Positions 1 through 6,298 of a stretch of DNA of 8,049 nucleotides are shown here, piece by piece. Source of the stretch: Nonlabens sp. (lineage in GTDB: Bacteria; Bacteroidota; Bacteroidia; Flavobacteriales; Flavobacteriaceae); assembly GCA_023301395.1 (NCBI GenBank), contig JALZUY010000105.1, positions 1 through 8,049 of the forward strand, read 5' to 3'. The notes below the pieces were generated by a model. That model saw only the letters and a program-made list of their open reading frames with translations, was not told where the DNA came from and searched no databases. Position 1 is the stretch's first letter; every line of letters starts with the position of its first letter. The position numbers and the translations under genes were made by a program.

Positions 1-1072
1 AATCTTTAAACATTACCATTTCAGTCATTAATTCCCATATGGGTCTACACATAACTCCTGCTTCATTAAGCTCTGTTAAAAAAAGCTGCTGCTGTTCTTG
101 ATTCTCTAAAATAATTGCATTTAACCAGTAATTACAATTTTCATTTTCTCTCTCTTCAAACACCTCTATTCCTATAGATGTAAAAAAGTCTTTGTAGGCG
201 TGAGCAAGTTGTCTTTTTTGCTTAAGGATATAAGCTATGTTTTCAATCTGTGCCAGACCTAGTGCAGCATTGATATTAGGCATTCTATAATTATACCCAA
301 CATGATCATGTTCATAACGCCATTTATGAGGGATTTTAGCTTGTGTACTTAAATGCTTCAACTTGTCTGCGAGCGTTTCATCATCAGTGATAATTGCGCC
401 ACCACCTCCAGTAGTTATTGTTTTATTTCCGTTAAAACTAAAGGTTCCCAGCAATCCAAAAGTACCTAAGTGCTTTCCTTTATAAGTACTTCCCATAGCC
501 TCAGCAGCATCTTCAATTAAAGTTATATGATATTCATCACATATATCTTTTATCTCATCTATGCGAGCTGCATGACCAAAGGTATGCATAGGTAAGCAAG
601 CACTAATCTTACGTCCAGAAGTTTTATTAAAACACATACCATCTCTAGTAATTGTTTCTTCTTTTAAGAATTTCTTTAATGAAGATGGAGACAACCCCAT
701 TGTATCTTTATCTACATCTACAAACACAGGAATAGCTTGAGCATAAGATATTGCATTAACAGTCGCTATAAAGGTTAATGGTTGAGTTATTACCTCATCA
801 CCTTCATTAACACCACTTGCAACCATTGCGAGATGAATTGCATTTGTACCATTTACACATACAATACATCTTTTTGCACCAGTTAACTCTTCAATCGATT
901 TCTCAAAGTCATTAACAAATTGACCTACACTTGAAACATATGTTGAATCTATACACTCTATTACATATTTTTTCTCATTCCCTGAAAAATGGGGAATGTG
1001 TAGCGGTATAAATTCTTTAGGTTCATGAAACAGATCTCTTACTTTCTGAATCACATTATTATAATCACTCAT
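1..1072 (-). CDS. legC: LegC-type PLP-dependent sugar aminotransferase (C-terminus cut off by window edge)
   Basis: DegT/DnrJ/EryC1/StrS-family aminotransferase. The family transfers an amino group from glutamate to C4 of a UDP-4-keto-6-deoxy-HexNAc, using PLP in the cytoplasm. I translated 357 codons from the ATG at 1072; the frame is open to the window edge, and perhaps 25-35 C-terminal residues are missing. Visible landmarks are an N-terminal IPLHIPHFSGNE segment (about residues 22-33), the cofactor-pocket stretch EDAAEAMGS with Asp188, and FSFNGNKTITTGGGG with the Schiff-base lysine Lys217. The HIPHFSGNE start and EDAAEAMG motif fit the LegC subgroup (legionaminic acid pathway) better than ArnB or RfbE-like proteins. 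It starts 4 bp after the stop of the dehydratase gene, which should make its keto-sugar substrate, so the two are probably translationally coupled. Family is certain; the exact sugar is inferred. PseC- or PglE-like activity remains possible. Confidence 0.9.
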   Translation of the reverse strand, partial: MSDYNNVIQKVRDLFHEPKEFIPLHIPHFSGNEKKYVIECIDSTYVSSVGQFVNDFEKSIEELTGAKRCIVCVNGTNAIHLAMVASGVNEGDEVITQPLTFIATVNAISYAQAIPVFVDVDKDTMGLSPSSLKKFLKEETITRDGMCFNKTSGRKISACLPMHTFGHAARIDEIKDICDEYHITLIEDAAEAMGSTYKGKHLGTFGLLGTFSFNGNKTITTGGGGAIITDDETLADKLKHLSTQAKIPHKWRYEHDHVGYNYRMPNINAALGLAQIENIAYILKQKRQLAHAYKDFFTSIGIEVFEERENENCNYWLNAIILENQEQQQLFLTELNEAGVMCRPIWELMTEMVMFKD

Positions 1073-1076
1073 TATT

Positions 1077-2264
1077 TTACATTTTGCTATCTAAAAACTT
1101 ACCTTTTTCTTCGTGAGTGAAGTTGGGTAAGGTTTGTTTAAACAATTCTACGATTTGAGATTTTTGCCACTTCCTGGTGTCTTTCATCTCATTTATTACA
1201 GTTTCAAAATGTGCGATTTTGGCATCATTTTCTATGTAATCATTTTTAATAATTCCTAGATTGTCAAACCGATTCAAGTCAATAGTTTCATTGGCAGTAT
1301 AAAATTCTTCATATGCTTTTTCGCCTGTTGTATCTGAAACCGTAAAATAACAAGGCCACTTTCCTTCTTGTGGCAATTTATTCATGAGGTCTCTAGCCTC
1401 TTGTTCAGATTCACATAAATATGGTTCATATCCTTTCTGCTTTAAATAATTCACAGCAATATCCGCAAATGATATAAGGTCTAATCCATGATCTAAATTA
1501 GGAAAGAAAATATCTCTATTTTCACCTAGCAAACAAGACATTAGACATAATTCACCAGCTTCTTGCGGAACCACGAAATAACGCGTAACGTCAGTAGGTG
1601 CTACTATAGGTTGAAGTTTTTCAATTCTTTTATTAAACCCATGTAATAACGACCCATCAGAAAAAGCCACGTTTGCAAATCGAGCTGTAGAAATATTCAA
1701 TTCCTGACTAGCCTTCATTATAAACATTTCCATTATTCTTTTAGAAGCACCCATCATGTTTACAGGATTTGCCGCCTTATCTGTTGAAACACAAAAATAT
1801 TTGGAAATTCCTTTATCAATAGATTGTTGTATTGATTTATAAGTATTAAAAATATTCACATCAATCATACGCATTAAAGTGAATGGATCTTTTTCACTAC
1901 GCACATGTTTTAAAGCACTTAAATTTAAAACATAATCATAAGACCCGTCTAATCCTATGAATGCATCGTACTCTATACTACCTATATCAAGTGCAAAAGT
2001 TTGAAAATCCCCTTCTATGTACCCAAAAGAACTTCTTACATCTCTTACAAGTTCAACAAGGTTGTTTTCACTTATGTCGACTACATGTAATTTCTGTGGC
2101 TTTCTCTTAAAAATTTCTTTAACCACAGCTTGACCTATGGAACCTGCGCCACCAAGAACTAGAAAAGAGCTTGAAGTCACTTTTTCAGATAATGTATTTT
2201 CATTTTGCTCAATATCTTTCTCAAAAAGAAGATGTTTACGCCCGATTAAACTAAGAATGTTCAT
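1077..2264 (-). CDS. UDP-GlcNAc 4,6-dehydratase, soluble FlaA1/PglF-like (LegB-type role)
   Basis: A 395-residue short-chain dehydrogenase/reductase of the Polysacc_synt_2 (CapD/FlaA1) group, with no membrane segments. The family removes water from UDP-GlcNAc to give a UDP-4-keto-6-deoxy-HexNAc, using bound NAD(P). The Rossmann motif GGAGSIG is at residues 38-44, and the acidic residue closing the second strand lies in VVDISENN (about 61-68). The catalytic stretch STDKAANPVNMMGASKR shows Thr161, Asp162, Lys163 and Lys175. Met171 stands where classical SDR enzymes have tyrosine, as in PglF-type 4,6-dehydratases (from memory). The C-terminal 120 residues or so form the substrate-side region. 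It lies 70 bp after the UDP-glucose dehydrogenase gene and 4 bp before the LegC-type aminotransferase, which would use its product. The start ATG at 2264 has an AT-rich leader and matches the usual N-terminus of this family (MNIL..LIGR). Retaining versus C5-inverting stereochemistry cannot be read from the sequence with certainty. Confidence 0.9.
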   Translation of the reverse strand: MNILSLIGRKHLLFEKDIEQNENTLSEKVTSSSFLVLGGAGSIGQAVVKEIFKRKPQKLHVVDISENNLVELVRDVRSSFGYIEGDFQTFALDIGSIEYDAFIGLDGSYDYVLNLSALKHVRSEKDPFTLMRMIDVNIFNTYKSIQQSIDKGISKYFCVSTDKAANPVNMMGASKRIMEMFIMKASQELNISTARFANVAFSDGSLLHGFNKRIEKLQPIVAPTDVTRYFVVPQEAGELCLMSCLLGENRDIFFPNLDHGLDLISFADIAVNYLKQKGYEPYLCESEQEARDLMNKLPQEGKWPCYFTVSDTTGEKAYEEFYTANETIDLNRFDNLGIIKNDYIENDAKIAHFETVINEMKDTRKWQKSQIVELFKQTLPNFTHEEKGKFLDSKM

Positions 2265-2334
2265 TAATTTAAAATTTTCAATTTATAGTTTAATTCAACT
2301 ATGTATAATTATTTTAATATTTTATTTTGGATTA

Positions 2335-3732
2335 TCAGCCTTTACCTATGGTATACGTTTGAAACCCTATATTCACAAGTTCGTCATGATTTAACAGCAT
2401 ACGTCCATCAAAAAGAAATGCCGGTTTAAGCATATTCTCATATACTTCTTTCCAATTATATGTTTTAAACTCATCCCATTCTGTTAAAACAACAGCAGCA
2501 TGAGAATCCTTAAAAGCAATCATTGGATCTTCTACGACAGATACCAATGATCTATTTTCATCATCAGATCTGGTTTTTAAATATTCTAAATCTGCATAAA
2601 TCCTCTCAGAACTAACTTTAGGATCATAGACTACCACTTCTGCTTGTTCACTTAAGAGATAATCAACGACATAAATTGCAGCAGACTCTCTAGTATCATT
2701 TGTATCCTTTTTAAATGCCCATCCTAAAACGGCTATTTTTTTACCCGATACAGTATTAAACAACGTTTCTACTATTTTCTTTGCAAATCGACGTTTTTGG
2801 TGATCATTCATTATTATGACTTGTTCCCAGTAATCAGCAACTTCATTCAGTCCATAAGTTTGGGCAATATAAACTAGGTTCAAAATATCTTTTTGGAAAC
2901 AAGAACCACCAAAACCTACAGATGCTTTTAAAAACTTAGAACCTATCCTAGAATCTGCTCCTATAGCCCTAGCCACTTCATTAACGTCAGCTTCAGTCAC
3001 TTCACACAGCTCAGACATAGCATTTATACTACTAACTCGTTGCGCTAAAAAAGCATTTGCTGTCAATTTAGATAATTCTGATGACCACACATTAGTGGTA
3101 AGTATGTTATCTCTAGAAACCCAATTTGCATAAATATCAACTAACGTCTTTTGAGCCTTTATACCATCAACTGTTTGCTCGCCACCTATCAAAACTCTAT
3201 CAGGATTTAATAAGTCATCCACAGCAGTTCCTTCTGCGAGAAACTCTGGATTAGAAAGTATATCAAATCGCACACCATTACCAGTATTATGAAGTATGTT
3301 TTTTAAGGCTTCTGCTGTACGCACTGGTAATGTTGATTTTTCAACAATTATTTTATCTGTAGTAGCTACTGCAGCTATCTGTCTTGCACATAGCTCAATA
3401 TACTTCAAATCTGCAGCCATTCCTTTCCCAATACCGTAAGTCTTCGTTGGGGTATTAACAGATATAAAAATCATATCCGCAGCTTGAATAGCATTATCTA
3501 CGTCAATAGAGAAAAATAAATTCTTACCTCTAGTTTGACTTACTAGATCAGACAATCCAGGTTCATAAATTGGAATATTTTCAACATTGACATCATTCCA
3601 CGCTGCTATTCGATCAGCATTGATATCCACTACATTAACTTTAATATCAGGACATTTATGAGCAATCATGGTCATCGTAGGCCCACCAACGTAACCAGCT
3701 CCGATACAACAAATATTATATTTATAACTCAT
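2335..3732 (-). CDS. ugd: UDP-glucose 6-dehydrogenase (eukaryote-like UGDH type)
   Basis: A 465-residue protein that should oxidise UDP-glucose to UDP-glucuronate with two NAD+, in the cytoplasm. The N-terminal Rossmann motif GAGYVGGP is at residues 11-18, followed by the NAD-specifying Asp in VVDIN (about 34-38). Other family residues are Thr134 in EKST, Glu163 in LSNPEFLAEG, Lys222 in SKLTANAFLAQR, the catalytic nucleophile Cys278 in GFGGSCFQKD, and Asp282. A second Rossmann domain begins near GWAFKKDTNDTRES (about 337-350). The length and the SSINAMSELCE and GSCFQKD wording resemble animal and plant UGDH rather than the shorter E. coli Ugd. The ATG lies only 2 bp after the upstream TviB-type gene's stop, so translation is probably coupled. 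UDP-glucuronate would feed a uronic acid-containing polysaccharide or UDP-xylose and galacturonate branches, none of which is visible here. Specificity for UDP-glucose is inferred from family similarity. Confidence 0.93.
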   Translation of the reverse strand: MSYKYNICCIGAGYVGGPTMTMIAHKCPDIKVNVVDINADRIAAWNDVNVENIPIYEPGLSDLVSQTRGKNLFFSIDVDNAIQAADMIFISVNTPTKTYGIGKGMAADLKYIELCARQIAAVATTDKIIVEKSTLPVRTAEALKNILHNTGNGVRFDILSNPEFLAEGTAVDDLLNPDRVLIGGEQTVDGIKAQKTLVDIYANWVSRDNILTTNVWSSELSKLTANAFLAQRVSSINAMSELCEVTEADVNEVARAIGADSRIGSKFLKASVGFGGSCFQKDILNLVYIAQTYGLNEVADYWEQVIIMNDHQKRRFAKKIVETLFNTVSGKKIAVLGWAFKKDTNDTRESAAIYVVDYLLSEQAEVVVYDPKVSSERIYADLEYLKTRSDDENRSLVSVVEDPMIAFKDSHAAVVLTEWDEFKTYNWKEVYENMLKPAFLFDGRMLLNHDELVNIGFQTYTIGKG

Positions 3733-3734
3733 CT

Positions 3735-5012
3735 TTATAATCTTTTATCAGCCTTATCTCCCAGCATTCCTTTAACGTCGTAAATAGCTACTTTTTCTGA
3801 TGAGATTGCGTCTAAATCTAATTTATAAAACTCATCGTGAGAAACTGCTAGAACTATAGCATCATATTTTTTATCATCTATTTTTACTAAATTTCTAACT
3901 CCATATTCATGCTCAACTTGATCAGGATTTGCGAGTGGATCATAAATGGTAACGTCTATACCAAATTCTTTAAGGTTATTAACCACATCTATAACTCTAG
4001 TATTCCTTACGTCTGGACAGTTTTCTTTAAATGTAATACCTAGAACAAGTGCTTTTGAATTCTTAACAGTTATATCCTTTGCAAGCATTAATTTAACTAG
4101 CTCTCCAGCGACATAACTTCCCATACTATCATTCATACGTCTTCCCGCTAGAATAATCTCTGGATGATAACCAACTTCCTGTGCTTTTTGCGCAAGGTAA
4201 TATGGATCAACACCTATACAATGTCCACCTACCAAGCCTGGAGTAAATGGTAAGAAATTCCACTTAGTCCCGGCAGCTTCAAGAACATCATAAGTGTTAA
4301 TCTCTAGTTTATTAAAAATCTTTGCTAGTTCATTTACAAAAGCAATATTAATATCTCTTTGTGAGTTTTCTATAACCTTAGCTGCCTCAGCAACCTTAAT
4401 TGTAGGGGCTAGATGGGTTCCTGCTGTAATAACTTCCTTATATAGAGCATCTACCTGCTTTCCTATTTCTGGTGTACTTCCAGAAGTAACTTTAAGGATC
4501 TTTTCAACAGTGTGCTTTTTATCTCCTGGATTAATACGTTCAGGAGAATATCCAACATAAAAATCTTTATTAAACTTAAGCCCACTTATTTTCTCTAATA
4601 CAGGCACGCACTCTTCCTCTGTAGCACCAGGATAAACAGTAGACTCATAAACCACTATATCTCCTTTTTTAAGCACTCTTCCTACGGTTTCACTAGCTTT
4701 ATAAAGTGGTGTAAGGATAGGTCTATTATTTTTATCTACTGGTGTAGGAACAGTAACTATAAATACTTGGGAATCTGCTATATCAGCAACATCAGTAGTA
4801 CAGTATAAACCGTTGTCATCATTTTGAGAAGTTTTCAAAACTTTCAAAAGAACATCATTATCGACCTCTAATGTACTATCAATTCCAGTATTTAATTCTT
4901 TTACCCGAGAAGTATTAATATCAAAACCAATTACATTGTATTTTGTAGCAAATAACCTTGCAAGAGGTAATCCCACGTATCCTAGACCTATTATTGTTAT
5001 TTTTTTATTCAT
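3735..5012 (-). CDS. tviB: UDP-N-acetyl-hexosamine 6-dehydrogenase, TviB/WbpO type
   Basis: A 425-residue nucleotide-sugar dehydrogenase, the same length as Salmonella TviB as I recall it. The family oxidises C6 of UDP-GlcNAc or UDP-GalNAc to the uronic acid, using two NAD+. The NAD-binding motif GLGYVGLP is at residues 9-16, with Asp31 closing the second strand. The long TviB-like block VYESTVYPGATEEECVPVL starts near residue 121, and YSPERINPGDKKH follows near 155. Lys206 precedes the helix AEAAKVIENSQRD. The catalytic cysteine is Cys265 in GGHCIGVDPYYL. The C-terminal domain starts at LVLGITFKENCPDVRNTR (about 322-339), the wording of HexNAc-specific members rather than UDP-glucose dehydrogenases. 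It follows the 4-epimerase gene by 47 bp, with a palindrome in the gap, and precedes ugd by 2 bp. Together with the epimerase it should supply UDP-GalNAcA, the Vi antigen precursor pair. Oxidation before or after epimerisation cannot be decided from sequence. Confidence 0.92.
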   Translation of the reverse strand: MNKKITIIGLGYVGLPLARLFATKYNVIGFDINTSRVKELNTGIDSTLEVDNDVLLKVLKTSQNDDNGLYCTTDVADIADSQVFIVTVPTPVDKNNRPILTPLYKASETVGRVLKKGDIVVYESTVYPGATEEECVPVLEKISGLKFNKDFYVGYSPERINPGDKKHTVEKILKVTSGSTPEIGKQVDALYKEVITAGTHLAPTIKVAEAAKVIENSQRDINIAFVNELAKIFNKLEINTYDVLEAAGTKWNFLPFTPGLVGGHCIGVDPYYLAQKAQEVGYHPEIILAGRRMNDSMGSYVAGELVKLMLAKDITVKNSKALVLGITFKENCPDVRNTRVIDVVNNLKEFGIDVTIYDPLANPDQVEHEYGVRNLVKIDDKKYDAIVLAVSHDEFYKLDLDAISSEKVAIYDVKGMLGDKADKRL

Positions 5013-5029
5013 TTTCTTTAATATAATTT

Positions 5030-5053
5030 ATTTCGCTTTCGCGAAAGCGAAAT
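5030..5053. repeat. 24-bp perfect palindrome in the tviC-tviB gap
   Basis: The 47-bp gap between the 4-epimerase stop and the TviB-type start contains a perfect 24-bp palindrome with core CGCTTTCGCGAAAGCG, flanked by A+T-rich sequence. A few more outer bases also pair (5026-5028 with 5055-5057) after one mismatch. Its GC-rich core stands out against the AT-rich surroundings. Read on the minus strand it would form a stable hairpin in the operon mRNA. It is followed by AAATAAATTATATT rather than a T run, so it is a poor intrinsic terminator and more likely an mRNA-processing or stability element, a protein-binding site, or a copy of a dispersed genomic palindrome. I associate this core with marine flavobacterial genomes, but that is memory, not a search. 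Confidence 0.85.
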
Positions 5054-5059
5054 TAATAA

Positions 5060-6028
5060 TTACAAATTGAACCAATACCATTTTACCGCAGCATCAATTC
5101 CTGTTTTGAGGTCAAATAATGGCTGATAATTCAATATCCTTTTAGCTTTTTCTATAGATGCTAAAGAATGAGGAACATCACCTACTCTTAGCGATCCATA
5201 AGTAGTTTTCAACTTAGAAATCTCTGAATCATATTTAGACAAAGATTCTTTAAGCAAATCGATTAACATATTCAAATCTGTACGATCTCCATATGCTATA
5301 TTAAAAACAGTGTTTACTGCATCAGGATGATCTATTAACATAGCCTTTTCATTTGCCTGAATAACGTTATCAATATATGTAAAATCTCTTGAATAAGTAC
5401 CATCACCATTTACTACAGGAGATTTCTTACTCATTAATTGTTTTGTAAACAAAGGAATAACAGCAGCATATGCACCATTAGGATCTTGCCTACGACCAAA
5501 AACATTGAAATATCTTAAACCTATGGAATTGAAACCGTAGGCTTTATAAAAAACATCTGCATATAACTCATTAACATACTTAGTTATAGCATAAGGTGAT
5601 AAAGGCTTCCCTATGACATCTTCTACTTTTGGTAAATTTTGAGAATCTCCATAAGTGGAAGAACTAGCAGCATAAACCATTTTCTTTACACCAGCTTCCT
5701 TACAAGCAACCAGCATGTTCAAAAAACCACCTACATTAACATCATTTGTTGTAATAGGATCATTAACAGATCTAGGAACACTACCTAAGGCCGCCTGATG
5801 AAGAACAAAGTCTACATCCTTAGTTGCCAGGTTACAAGTTTCTAAATCCCTTATATCTCCTTGAATAAAATGAAAGCTTTGCTTTTCCGATAATTGAGAT
5901 AAATTATCTAAACTCCCTGTGGACAGATTATCAAGACCAACTACATCATAACCTTTATTTACAAAATGGTCACATAAATTACTACCTATAAAACCGGCTG
6001 CTCCTGTAATTAAAATTTTATGAGACAT
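5060..6028 (-). CDS. tviC: UDP-N-acetylglucosamine 4-epimerase, WbpP/TviC type
   Basis: A 322-residue extended SDR epimerase that interconverts UDP-GlcNAc and UDP-GalNAc, or their uronic acids, through a 4-keto intermediate with tightly bound NAD+. The nucleotide motif TGAAGFIG is at residues 8-15, with Asp33 after the second strand. The WbpP-type block HQAALGSVPRS is at 77-87. The catalytic set is Ser122-Ser124 in AASSSTYGD, Tyr146 in SPYAITK, and Lys150. RYFNVFGRRQDPNGAYAAVIP (172-192) and GDGTYSRDFTYID (208-220) are close to Pseudomonas WbpP as I remember it. In RVGDVPHSLA, small Ser288 occupies the gate position that is bulky Tyr in E. coli GalE, which fits acetylated substrates. This is the first gene of the minus-strand run; its product would serve the adjoining TviB-type dehydrogenase. 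The ATG at 6028 gives the normal family N-terminus. The leader is AT-rich without a Shine-Dalgarno site, as usual in Bacteroidota. Confidence 0.93.
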   Translation of the reverse strand: MSHKILITGAAGFIGSNLCDHFVNKGYDVVGLDNLSTGSLDNLSQLSEKQSFHFIQGDIRDLETCNLATKDVDFVLHQAALGSVPRSVNDPITTNDVNVGGFLNMLVACKEAGVKKMVYAASSSTYGDSQNLPKVEDVIGKPLSPYAITKYVNELYADVFYKAYGFNSIGLRYFNVFGRRQDPNGAYAAVIPLFTKQLMSKKSPVVNGDGTYSRDFTYIDNVIQANEKAMLIDHPDAVNTVFNIAYGDRTDLNMLIDLLKESLSKYDSEISKLKTTYGSLRVGDVPHSLASIEKAKRILNYQPLFDLKTGIDAAVKWYWFNL

Positions 6029-6076
6029 ATAGTATTTAGATAAAGAAAATTAACAACTCAAATACCGGACTTTACT

Positions 6077-6109
6077 CAAAAGTATTTAATCAAATTACCA
6101 AAAGCCAAA
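6077..6109 (-). promoter_or_regulatory. Candidate Bacteroidota promoter for the polysaccharide operon
   Basis: On the minus strand, TTTG (6109-6106) is followed after 21 bp by TACTTTTG (6084-6077). This matches the Bacteroidota sigma consensus of TTTG near -33 and TAnnTTTG near -7. Transcription would start near 6070, giving a leader of about 40 nt before the epimerase ATG at 6028. Two other minus-strand -7-like octamers occur in this intergenic region: TATCTTTG at 6113-6106 and TATTTTTG at 6230-6223. Both lack a matching TTG at the right distance, so this pair is the best candidate. The region is AT-rich and such short motifs arise by chance. Confidence 0.45.
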
Positions 6110-6265
6110 GATAATAAGAATCTTAATTTAAGTATCCTTCTAAGGAGCTTTAATAAACATGCTTAAATCTAAGTGTAAAAATTAAGCACTAAATAAGTTT
6201 AAACAGGCACAATTAACAAAGTCAAAAATAAAATCACAAAAAAGGTATGTTTAATGGAATAATTA

Positions 6266-6273
6266 TATCTTTG
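6266..6273 (+). promoter_or_regulatory. -7 box of the ompA-family gene
   Basis: TATCTTTG is an exact TAnnTTTG -7 element. Its position predicts transcription starting near 6278-6280, about 20 nt before the ATG at 6299, and the leader GCAAGAAAAAATCTT is A-rich as is common in strongly translated Bacteroidota genes. No clean TTG -33 element lies 17-23 bp upstream (6240-6250 reads AAAAGGTATGT), so the upstream half is degenerate. The placement also argues against the alternative TTG start at 6278, which would have almost no leader. Confidence 0.6.
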
Positions 6274-6298
6274 CAGGTTGAAAGCAAGAAAAAATCTT

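Noticed and set aside
2285..2302. Inverted repeat ATAGTT-TAATTC-AACTAT in the ugd-dehydratase gap
   Set aside because: The stem is only six A+T-rich pairs, with no T run and no consensus promoter nearby. It is too weak to call a terminator or operator.
2137..2394. 85-codon plus-strand open frame with a hydrophobic C-terminal half
   Set aside because: It is antisense to the dehydratase start, the 70-bp gap and the end of ugd. The hydrophobic stretch comes from reading the very AT-rich gap, and there is no promoter or family resemblance.
4294..4560. 88-codon plus-strand open frame
   Set aside because: It lies wholly antisense within the well-supported TviB-type dehydrogenase gene and shows no recognisable domain.
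6278..6298. TTG-initiated seven-residue N-terminal extension of the ompA-family protein
   Set aside because: It lies at the predicted transcript start and would place charged residues ahead of an already complete signal peptide.
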